Assembly (NCBI GenBank): GCA_964058845.1 | Contig: CAXKVR010000432.1 | Coordinates: 18,591-82,590, forward strand | Source of the DNA: Carex sylvatica | Taxonomy: Eukaryota; Streptophyta; Magnoliopsida; Poales; Cyperaceae | Length of the DNA stretch: 64,000 nucleotides | Direction of reading: 5' to 3' | Shown: positions 24,201-33,346 of the stretch, in pieces | Numbering within the stretch: position 1 is the first letter of the stretch | Layout of the letters: the number at the start of each line of letters is the position of its first letter | Made by a program: the position numbers and the translations under genes | Notes under the pieces: generated by a model | What the model was told of the DNA's origin: nothing | Database searches by the model: none | The model's input: only the letters and a program-made list of their open reading frames with translations

Positions 24201-26485
24201 GTTTTTAGAATCGATCGTGTCATTGCCAGCTTTGGCATGCCTATGGGTCCTTTCCTGTAAGCTTTCTTTTTCCAAATTTGTTATTCAGCTTTGTTTTTAA
24301 ATAGCATTTGGTGGAGTTTACTGGAGTGAGGCTATGGTACTTTGCAAAGAGCACATCTATCCGTGCTATGAATCCGTATTTTCATTTTCGAAGTCCAAAC
24401 AGTTAATCCGAACCATTCAACGTGATCTTTATATGAAATGAAAATGTTCTAGGAGGTCAAATTTTACATTTTTTAGAATTTTTTTACTATTTTTTAAAAT
24501 AAGTAGAAAATCGCCTAATTTAAAATTTCTGGTCCATCAAAAAGTAGTGATTTTCAATCTATCTAAAAAAAATAGTAAAGAAGTTCTAAAAAATAAAATC
24601 CGGTCATATGGAGATCATGTTGAGCGGTTCAAATCAAATATTTAACCTTTGAAAACAAATATATGAATCCATAGTACGGGCCGATCCGCGCTTTGCAAAG
24701 TACCATAGCCTTACTCAAGTTTACTTAATGCTAGATTCCAAGGCTTAACACATCTGAACTTGCTTGAGTTTTATTTTTTTTCAATTTAACCTTAATGAGC
24801 TTATTGAGAAATTTCTAGTAGATTGAAATAGTAGACTGCAAAAATGCTCATTTTGATAACTTTGATTTTCTAAACAGACTCCAAGATGTGGCTGGATATG
24901 GGGTAGCTTTGGCAGTGAAAGGTATATATGCAGAGGCCTTCAAAGGCCGTACATTCGAGTCTGATTTAGTTGAGTTGATGGTGAAAGATGGGCGACAAGG
25001 TATACATTTACGTCTTTGTCAAATTAAAATAAAATGTTTTTTTTTTTTTTTTTTTTTCTGTTTGCATTTATATTATAGATGGAAGTTTCTTTTTGGACTG
25101 ATAGGTAAGGCAAATGGTAAAGGGTACTACTTCTTTGACAAGGGTAGCAAGCCTAGACCTGATCCTAGTGTACAAGCTGTCATTGAAGAGTCTAAAAAGC
25201 GTGCTAATCTCCTTCGTGGGGGAAAGGTCTCACACTCTCTCTTTTTGAAACCTTGCCAAGTATAAGTTCATTAAATAAAACATAAAATTACATCCATTCT
25301 TCTACATCAAAACATCAAAACAAATCAACATCTAAAAACACAACATTAACTAACAACATAAACATCTAAAGCCAACATAAAAAAAACACCTCTCTCTCTA
25401 TCTCTCTCTTTCTATGTCAGCATTGTGGTGTGTCAGCTGCTTGTGTTGTCTCATCCTAATATCATATACCATTTTTGTGACATATGTATGTAGGCCATAA
25501 CTGTCAGTGACCAAGAAATAGTAGAGATGATTTTCTTCCCTACTATAAATGAGGCATGCAGAGTCATGGATGAAGGGGTTGTCAGTAAGGCTTCAGACCT
25601 CGACATCTCTTCTGTTCTTGGAATGGGTTTCCCCAAATACAGGTCAGACTAATTATTCTTTACTCTTTAGCCTACTAAATAGATTTATTTGGAGTGAGGC
25701 TATGGTACTATGCAAAGCGCACTTTGGTCCATACTTTGGATGTATATCTCCATTTTTAAAGTCCAAACAGTCTATCCGTACCGCTTAACATGATCTCCAT
25801 ACAACAATGTGCTAGGGGGCAAAATTTTACATTTTTTTAGATAGGTACAAAATCACTTGATCTTAAGATTGCGTACCATCAGAAAGTATTGATTCTACCT
25901 AGCTAAAAAAATAATAAAAATATTCTAAAAAAATGTAAAATTTGGCCTCCAAGTAGATTTTCATATGGAGATCATGATGAACATTCGGGATTCCACTATT
26001 TAGACTTTGAAATTGAAAATATAAATTCATAGTACAGAATGCACAGTACCGTAGCCTCACTCGATTTATTTTCATCATTTTTCTGAATCAGTCAAGTAGT
26101 TTTTAGACTTTTAGTCAATAGCAAGTAGCAAGGCCATGCCCTTATCTTTTTACTTTAAACTTGTTGCAGAGGTGGGCTTGTATTTTGGGCGGATACAGTT
26201 GGGGCAAATTACATATATTCAAAGCTTTCTAAATGGGCTGAGATTTATGGCGGTTTCTTCACACCGTGCTCTTACTTGGAAGAAAGAGCAAAGAAGGGCA
26301 TACCATTGGTACCTCACATCACATTTACATTTCCCTTCTAATTTAATGCTTCCCTTGTTAAATTTAGCATTATTGGTAGATTTTACTTGCATGATTGAGT
26401 TGGTTAACTTTCGGATTTTTTTTTCATCATTTTTCAGAGCTCAATGTCTTCATCTTCATCACATGTTTCAAAGGCACGGCTATAA
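18298..26485 (+). CDS. AIM1: Peroxisomal fatty-acid beta-oxidation multifunctional protein, AIM1-like
   Basis: Eighteen exons: 18298-18391, 18739-18810, 19189-19251, 19333-19389, 19850-19917, 20014-20095, 20196-20251, 20700-21002, 21643-21729, 22103-22277, 22450-22571, 23054-23217, 24002-24256, 24878-24999, 25105-25226, 25494-25642, 26170-26308, 26438-26485. They join in frame to 725 aa; Arabidopsis AIM1 is about 721. The enzyme combines 2-enoyl-CoA hydratase and L-3-hydroxyacyl-CoA dehydrogenase. The hydratase has the GGGLE and GLPELTLG glutamates (E115, E135) and an oxyanion-type GGKFSGGFD. The dehydrogenase has the NAD-binding GGGLMG (315-320) and the His/Glu pair in GAHFF and LLEIV (H445, E457). 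It ends SKARL: Ala-Arg-Leu is an accepted plant PTS1 variant, so peroxisomal import is expected. It resembles AIM1 more than MFP2 (for example [32 protein letters not shown]). The start at 18298 aligns with the family start; a second in-frame ATG is at 18319. Confidence 0.96.
21269..21432. mobile_element. Small foldback element in AIM1 intron 8
   Basis: About 164 bp. The ends AACACCCGCTAATTTATATA and its near-complement TTATATAAATTACCGGGCG pair with few mismatches, and inner segments (CAAAATTTGAAAACTTAA / TTAAGTTTTCAAATTTTG) extend the palindrome. No clear target-site duplication. Non-coding. Confidence 0.65.
22624..22980. mobile_element. Foldback MITE in AIM1 intron 11
   Basis: About 357 bp with inverted arms of about 75 bp, starting TTATAGAAATTATTATTAAA on the left and ending TTATTTAATAATTTCTATAA on the right. 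The interior has degenerate repeats of GAAACAGAAAG and GAGTGGCTGG. Open frames inside it are accidental. No clear target-site duplication. Confidence 0.7.
23380..23782. mobile_element. Mutator-like foldback MITE (family G) in AIM1 intron 12
   Basis: About 403 bp, palindromic along most of its length, with ends GAGTGAGGTTATGGTACTAT / ATAGTACCATAGCGTCACTC. Flanks are AATTATAAT (23371-23379) and AATTCTAAT (23783-23791), a 9-bp duplication with one mismatch. Same family as the elements at 24323, 25691 and 37055. Confidence 0.85.
24323..24716. mobile_element. Mutator-like foldback MITE (family G) in AIM1 intron 13
   Basis: About 394 bp. Ends are GGAGTGAGGCTATGGTACTT / AAGTACCATAGCCTTACTC. Flanks are GAGTTTACT (24314-24322) and AAGTTTACT (24717-24725), 9 bp with one mismatch. 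It diverges noticeably from the intron 12 copy, so the two are separate insertions rather than a recent local duplication. Confidence 0.85.
25691..26062. mobile_element. Mutator-like foldback MITE (family G) in AIM1 intron 16
   Basis: About 372 bp. Left end GGAGTGAGGCTATGGTACTA; right end CAGTACCGTAGCCTCACTC. A perfect 9-bp duplication GATTTATTT lies at 25682-25690 and 26063-26071. The central arms are shorter than in the other copies because of internal deletion. Confidence 0.87.
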
Positions 26486-26671
26486 GGACCATTTTGCAAA
26501 AATGTGAAGATGGCTTGTACTTTTACCCTGCTACTTGGCCCCACAAGAGAGAATATTTTTTTAGGACATCCATGCAAAAAAAAAAAAAAAAAAAAAGCTT
26601 CTCTTGTTTTGGTGGTGTTGACCTGTTCTTAAAATAAGAATTTGGGCTAGTTGTCATCACAAAATGTTCTG

Positions 26672-26677
26672 AATAAA
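26672..26677 (+). promoter_or_regulatory. Candidate polyadenylation signal of the AIM1-like gene
   Basis: AATAAA lies 187 nt downstream of the AIM1 stop codon, followed by a T-rich stretch. Plant signals are loose, so this is the best visible candidate rather than a proven site. Confidence 0.4.
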
Positions 26678-26958
26678 ACCCTTTTTCTGTACAATTATGT
26701 TTATCAAAATAAGGAAAATATGTATAATGCATGTAAAATGTGAACATAGATTTTGCTTAATTTATGCCCCTCTTCTTTTAGTTCTTCTTTGTTCCATGTT
26801 TGGGTCTACAGCATTTGAAGATGCACGTATTGATTTCTGTTAGATAATTATAACAACATAAAAATCTGTTAAAAATTAAAAATATTGCATAAATATATTA
26901 TTATAATTGCATATATATTTAGATCGGTTGGGTTTTAAGTTGATGTTATTTAAATGAC

Positions 26959-28281
26959 GTTACACTTGGATGCTAGGTTGCATGGATACGGGTATCGTAT
27001 CTGATACGATATGGATACGGCAATACGGTAATTTTTAAAAACAAAGGATACAATACGGCTATTATATATATTATTGTTTCATGTATTACAACAAAGAAAA
27101 AAATTACACTTATACTATTAATTCAACACTTTTATATATATATCAATTTTTTTACATGTAATTTACAAGTAAAATAAAATGAAAATTTTGAGTATAATTT
27201 ACAAGTAAAATAAAATGAAAATTTTGAGATAGTATATGTATACAGTATGCACATCACCCAAATTTATAATTCGTCTAAAAAACTATTCAAACACTAGTTC
27301 TTAAAACATACATTCAGATTTAAAATCTAATTTTATTACATTCTTCTTTTAAGTAAAAACATTGCTGTATAAAAAATGGGATGAAAATTAAAAATAAAAA
27401 AAAAATGCTTTAAACTCTGCCGTTTGAACATAGAACTTGTAAAATCTAAAAAAAAAAAAATAGAGAACCGACAAACCAACAAATAAAGAAGAAAGTGGCA
27501 TTAATCAAAGTATCTATGCACGTTACTGCCTAATATATATTTAATTTCTCACGTTGATACCATTTAAATTAAAATAGCTTCTCTGCCAAATGCCCAAATG
27601 TGAACATTGAGATTAATTTGAATGCTTTGACTAACTAATAAAGCTTGTAGAATTCACAATTAAAAAGATTTTGGATATGCGAAACTTGAGTTCGATCGAT
27701 GTACTTCGAGAGAGGAGAGACGGCAGAAATGGTGGAGAGAGGCCGAGCGGAGATGGCGGAGACGGCGGGTACGACGGTACGGCGGAGAGGCTCGTGGAGC
27801 AGCCGTCAGGTGATGTTTCTTTTAAATTTGGAGCGGAGGAAATAAATCTGCTGCGATCCTACATGATCGCAGGTCCCTGCGATTTTAATCTCAATCATTT
27901 ATATATTTTGAGATTCGTGTACAAAAACTCTTTTTTTTTTAAGATTCGTACAATCTAATAAATGAAGGGTTTAAATTAAAATCGCAGGACCCTGCGATCC
28001 TGTAGAATCGCAGCATATTTGCTTCTGTGGAGCGGAAGGGTTCAACAAAATCAGAAAACCTAATTAGACGTATCCCGTTCGTATCCCGCCCGTATCTCGC
28101 TGAACACAGCCGTATCCCCCAACAATTCAACGTGTATCGCGACTGTATCAACAGTTTAGAGATACGTCATGTCATCTGATACGCCAGCTAGCGTATCAAA
28201 TACGTATTGTGGTCGTATCGGACGCGTATCGATATCCAATACGTATCCGATACGGTGCCTAAATCGAAGTATCCGAGTAAC
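26959..28281. mobile_element. Degenerate TIR element rich in GATACG motifs
   Basis: Both ends carry runs of GTATC/GATAC motifs in inverted orientation. The left begins GTTACACTTGGAT; the right ends ATCCGAGTAAC. The interior is AT-rich and contains a short GC-rich stretch at about 27.67-27.81 kb that can be read as a frame of 95 codons but resembles no family I know. The superfamily is uncertain, and no target-site duplication was found. Confidence 0.5.
27839..28028. mobile_element. Nested foldback MITE
   Basis: About 190 bp with inverted ends built around CTGCGATCCTACATGATCGC and GATCCTGTAGAATCGCAG. It sits inside the 26959-28281 element, flanked by GGAGCGGAG (27830-27838) and GGAGCGGAA (28029-28037), a 9-bp duplication with one mismatch. 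It therefore inserted after the outer element. Confidence 0.7.
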
Positions 28282-29819
28282 ATATAACATAGCTTGGATG
28301 GCATGTCTAATTGTCGATTTTTAAACAACAACATCTTAACTGTGTAGATAATGTATTATATTTTTTAATAATTAATTTTTTATTATTTATTAGCACAATT
28401 GTCAAATTATCCTTCCATATTTTAGTTATAGTTTGAAATTTTATGGCGACAATGGTGTAGACGAACATGTAGTGAGTGAAATCATGTGAATCAAGAGGCA
28501 ACAAAAAGACAACATAGTTGGTTGCACTAGAATCAATGCAGTAACAGAAAAACTAAAGAAGATAATAGATTGTGACGTTATCGAATTTTCAACTTTATTT
28601 ATTTATTTTATATTCATCTGTATGTATCTCATCATCTAACTTGTCAAAGATTTTCTCATTTTAAACCGTTGTCGTTTTGCATATATTCTTTTTTTACCAT
28701 CTAATAAGTTTGTATCATTTGCATTAACTTAAATTTTAATTTACTGTAAAAGAAATCCGCACCATATATTTCGATTTAACATGCATATTAAAATAAATTC
28801 GTGAAGTTCTAATTTAGTCTGAATTAATTTGGATTTCAAATTCAAATTTTATGTTACGGACTCACCATGAAATACGCGAATAATATAAACTTTTGTGTTT
28901 GAGTCTTTTCATATTTATTAAATGACAGTTTAATTATTTTATGTGTTGATACTTTTCTCAATTGTACGAAATCAATCAAATTGTTTATAAACTGTGAGAA
29001 ATCAATCAAATGATTCCTAATAGTTCTTCGAGTTAAATAATAATTGATATATATATATAATGTTTTTGTTTGATTTGGTGATTCAAATATAGCAAACGTT
29101 CGTTATACTTTGTTCATGCTAATTAAACGATACAGTAAAAAGGAATCATAGAAGTATTTTTAACAATCTATGTAATAATAATGAAGAGGTAGGAGAAATT
29201 TTTTGTTAAGCATGCTTTTGTTTTTACAAAATTTTAGGTTTTGAAATGCAAAAGATTTTTTTTTTTTTTTTTTGTCTGATATGGCTCGAACGATGAGGAA
29301 ATAAAATATTGTTCTCTAAAAGTTTTTTTAATTGTTTATATTAATTCTGAATTTTTCATTAAACATTGATTAGATGGCCCCTAAAAATATTATATTTATA
29401 AAGAATTTCTCTTTATGAACTTTCTAAAATATATTATCATGCCATAGAATTGATGAGGGAACCAATTTGCTTTAATATTGATGCAGACAATTTATATTAA
29501 AATCCACCCAATAAATCTATATGGGCATGACACGAATCTTGATGTACTACAAACAACTCATACTGGACATCAAACCGTCCTCTTTCCCTTGATGAGGGAT
29601 GCTGAGGTATTTTTGGTCCCAAATACATCTAAAGCCTTTTGAGGTTTGCACAATACGAATTTTGATGTAGTATGAAATTTGGTCACAATTGTGCTATAAT
29701 TCTCTTTAATTTTTGTTATAATTGAACGATTGATTGAGAGAGATGAGAGAACTTAAGTGTTGTTAATGACGAAACAATAAAAAATGAAATAAAAATAACT
29801 TGACAATTATTGATTAATA

Positions 29820-29965
29820 GGTTTAAATAGCGTTTATTATGTCATAGTGGAATGGCTAAAAAAACAGAGCTATGTCCATATAGCGTTGCTATAGCGCAGA
29901 ATAGCGCCGATAGCTTTTATAGTTTGAAAACGCTATAGCGCGCTATTTACAATTATCAACTTTTA
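29820..29965. mobile_element. TAGCG-rich small TIR element
   Basis: Begins with TAAATAGCGTTTATTATGTC and ends with AACGCTATAGCGCGCTATTT. It has multiple ATAGCG/CGCTAT inverted motifs and is related to 15954-16060. It interrupts a repeat unit of the surrounding array. No target-site duplication was resolved. Confidence 0.55.
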
Positions 29966-30284
29966 TCTAATGATTTAATTACATAAAATAAAATATCTGC
30001 ATTTATCAAGTAATTTATTATAAAATATAAGAATATGCTACAATTTGGCGCCATTCTCCATCAATTATATTTAAACTTCTAAGCTCAGAATTTTAATTAA
30101 CTACACTTTCCATCATTCTTAGTTTTCTTATCTTTATAATATTTACAAAAAATAAATTCAAACTTATACTTTAAAAAAAAAAAGTAATTAATTTAGTTGA
30201 GTTATATATCTTCCTTTACTGTAAATCATGTATCAGCCTTTTCATTTGATATTATCTGATTTCTTAGCAAGCATATATAATAAT

Positions 30285-31502
30285 CCGATTTTTTTTATTA
30301 ATAGCCAAAAAAAAATTAAAATTTTAAAAAATAACCACTTTGACACTGAATTTCGAAAAGTACCCAAACGGCAAATAATTTTTGCAGTTTCAAGGCCTAA
30401 GACCGCAAAAAAAAATTGCGATTTTATAATTCCAAAACCACGTTTAAAAAAAAAAAAGGCAAAAACCGCAATTTTTTTTTGTGGTTTTACAATTCAAAAT
30501 CAGTGTTTAAAAAAAAAACCGCAAATATTTGTTGCATTTTTTCATTTTTCAGCTTTTTTTATTTAAATAGAAATATTGATAATTTATTTATTTTTTATAT
30601 TAAAATATTAGAAATATTTAATATATTTCTTTGAAAATAGAGGAAATACTATATAATTTTATTTATTAGAAAGACTACTACAAATAATTCGGATCAACAT
30701 TTTTCATGTCGGATTTTTTGCGGTTATTAGGAAAATTAATATATTTCTTTATGTGTTATTGAAAAAAAATAAAAATGCTTAGATTCTCAGTTATTGATCC
30801 CGGTTTAAAAGTCACTTCTAGGTAATATAGAAATTATTGTTATCCTTCTAGTGCATCTAATTAATAAAAAATTATTTCTATTTAAGAAAAAAAAATTTTA
30901 AGTTATTTAATGATTGTTATTAAAAATAATTCTCAAAATAGATATAACTTTTTATAAATTAAATGCATTAGATGACAATAATTTTTGTATTACCTAGAAG
31001 TGACTTTTAAACCGGGATCAATAACTGAGAATCTAAGCATTTTTATTTTTTTCCAATAACACATAAAGAATTATATTAATTTTCCTTATAACCGCAAAAA
31101 ATTCGGCATGAAAAATGTTGATCAGGATTATTTGTAGTAGTCTTTCTAATAAATTAAATTATATAGTATTTCATCTATTTTCAAAGAAATATATTAAATA
31201 TTTCTAATATTTTAATATAAAAAGTAAATAAATTATCAATATTTCTATTTAAATAAAAAAAGCTGAAAAAAATGAAAAACCGCAATAAATATTTGCGGTT
31301 TTTTTTTCTCTTTTAAACACTATTTTTGAATTGTAAAACTGCAAAAAAAATTGCAGTTTTGCCTTTTTTTTTTTTTTTAAACGTGGTTTTGGAATTATAA
31401 AACAGCAAAAAATTTTTCGGTTTGGGTACTTTTCGAAATCCAGTGCCAAACTGGTTATTTTTTAAAATTTCAATTTTTTTTGGATATTAATAAAAATTTC
31501 GG
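30285..31502. mobile_element. Mutator-like foldback element with long arms
   Basis: A 1,218-bp element made of two arms of about 570 bp in inverted orientation (about 30285-30860 and about 30955-31502) around a spacer of about 95 bp. The ends are CCGATTTTTTTTATTAATA / TTAATAAAAATTTCGG. It is flanked by a perfect 9-bp duplication TATAATAAT at 30276-30284 and 31503-31511. The empty site survives in sister array units near 33.44 and 34.99 kb, which read TATAATAACGATGG without interruption. The arms contain CCGCAAAA/TTTTGCGG-type repeats. There is no transposase, so it is non-autonomous. Confidence 0.9.
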
Positions 31503-32896
31503 TATAATAATGATGGTTTTTTTTTTATATAAATTTATGTAAACGAAAAATGTTCTTGAAAAAAATATATTGATATATAGAAAGAACTCATGCATAATGC
31601 ATTTCATCACTCTTTTATTATTTTTTTATCTAAACCTGCTTAAACATTATATTTGTGTGACTAAATTTGCATCTAAAATGTGTTGATTTGCCTTTTGCTA
31701 TGCTTTTTTTTTTTTTTTTTGAAGTTTTTAGATTTAAAATGCAAAATATTTATGTTCTGGTATCGAACTGATATGGTTCAAATTATGAGGAAAAAAAAAA
31801 TAGTTATATAAAATTTCTTCTATTTGTTATTATATTAGATGAGATGGTTCATAATAATATTATGTTTTTAGAGTTGTTTTTCTTTGTGAACTTTCTAATT
31901 AATTCTAATGAAAAAAATAAGATATTTTATGAGATTTCAGATGTTTTAATTTGACCGTGTGGTACTAAAAATATAATTTATCTGTTTCGAAAAATAACAT
32001 CGATTATTTATCTCATATAACAATTACATTTCGTTACATAGAAAAAAAAGATGTACAATTTTATCTCATATAACAATTATATTTCGTTACATAGAAAAAA
32101 AAGATGTACAATTTTAGATCGATGTAGCCACATATAAATCACCTAATCTCTGTACTGATGCATAGTGTTCTGAAACAGCTGTATCGTGTCATGTTTAGAT
32201 TGTACATGTCAGCACGTGTGCCGAACACGTCGTATTTTACACTGATGCACTCATATATGACAACTATGTACAAAGAAAACACTGATGTAATGGAAAAACA
32301 TCACTTTAAAATGTTATCATATAAAATTACATTAAATGCTTAAAATTGATGAGGGGTCAAGTAGAAAAACAGTTTAATATATTATCCTGCCAAGTAAAAT
32401 TGCATTGATACTTATTGATGAGGTGAACTGGAGGTGTTCAATGGCATTCGATCAAATTTAGTATGATGCTCGATTGGAATTGTTCAGTATACTTTAAAAA
32501 AATCCTTCAGTGAATTTACATAGACGTATGAACTTTGATGCGGATCGAAGAATTCATATTTGACATCGATCGGACCGTCCTTTTTTCCTTGATGAGGGAC
32601 GCTGAGGTCTTTTTGGGTGCGAAGAGTTTTCAATTTTTACCGCACAAAATACATCCCACGACATGGTAAACATAAATTTTAACAAAGAGTTTTTGCACAA
32701 TAAGAATTCTGATGTAGTATGAAATTCGGTCAGATTTGTGCTACAATTATCTTTAATTGATTGAGAGAGATGAGAGAATTTGAGAGTTGTTAATGAGATG
32801 AAACAATAACAAAATAAATAAAATAGAACTTGAAAATTATTTCCTTATTAGCTGAATTTGTTGCTTACAATAATTATCACAGTATATCTAATGCAA

Positions 32897-33346
32897 GGGT
32901 CAGGTCGTCACCTCATTAGTAGCGCGCGCTACATCGACGCCCGGATGTAGTGGTAAATGAGCAAGGATCTTTGCACCTTACTCGACGGGTGCGAGGGGCA
33001 AGGAAGCTAGCCGAAAGTAGAATTCGTTTAGATAGTTAGAATGTAGGGTCCTTAACAGGTAAGTTAAGAGAGATAGTTGATACTGCAACTAGAAGACGTG
33101 TGAATATTTTATGCATTCAGGAAACTAAATGGACAGGCTAGAAGGCGAAGGAAGTGGTGGATACATGCTTCAAACTATGGTACACGAAAAAAGAACAGAA
33201 CAAGAATGAAATGGGTATCTTAGTTAATAAGAGTCTTAAGAACATAGTTGTCGACGTTAGGAGACAAGAGGATAAGATCATCCTAGTTAAATTGGTAGTT
33301 GATGATAAGATTTTGAATGTAATTAGTGCGTATGCCTCACAAGTAA
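32897..33346 (+). mobile_element. RTE-type LINE fragment (5' region and start of endonuclease)
   Basis: Conceptual translation gives NVGSLTGKLREIVDTATRR, RVNILCIQETKWTG and, after a stop, KAKEVVDTCFKLWYTKKEQ, then GILVNKSLKNIVVDVRRQ and LNVISAYASQV. This is the N-terminal part of the APE-like endonuclease of plant RTE-clade LINEs, often annotated craniofacial development protein 2-like. In-frame stops and abrupt loss of similarity show a dead, truncated copy. It is more GC-rich than its surroundings. Confidence 0.85.

Noticed and set aside
27671..27958. 95-codon frame with Gly/Arg-rich start
   Set aside because: It straddles a MITE insertion inside a larger inverted-repeat element and matches nothing I recognise.
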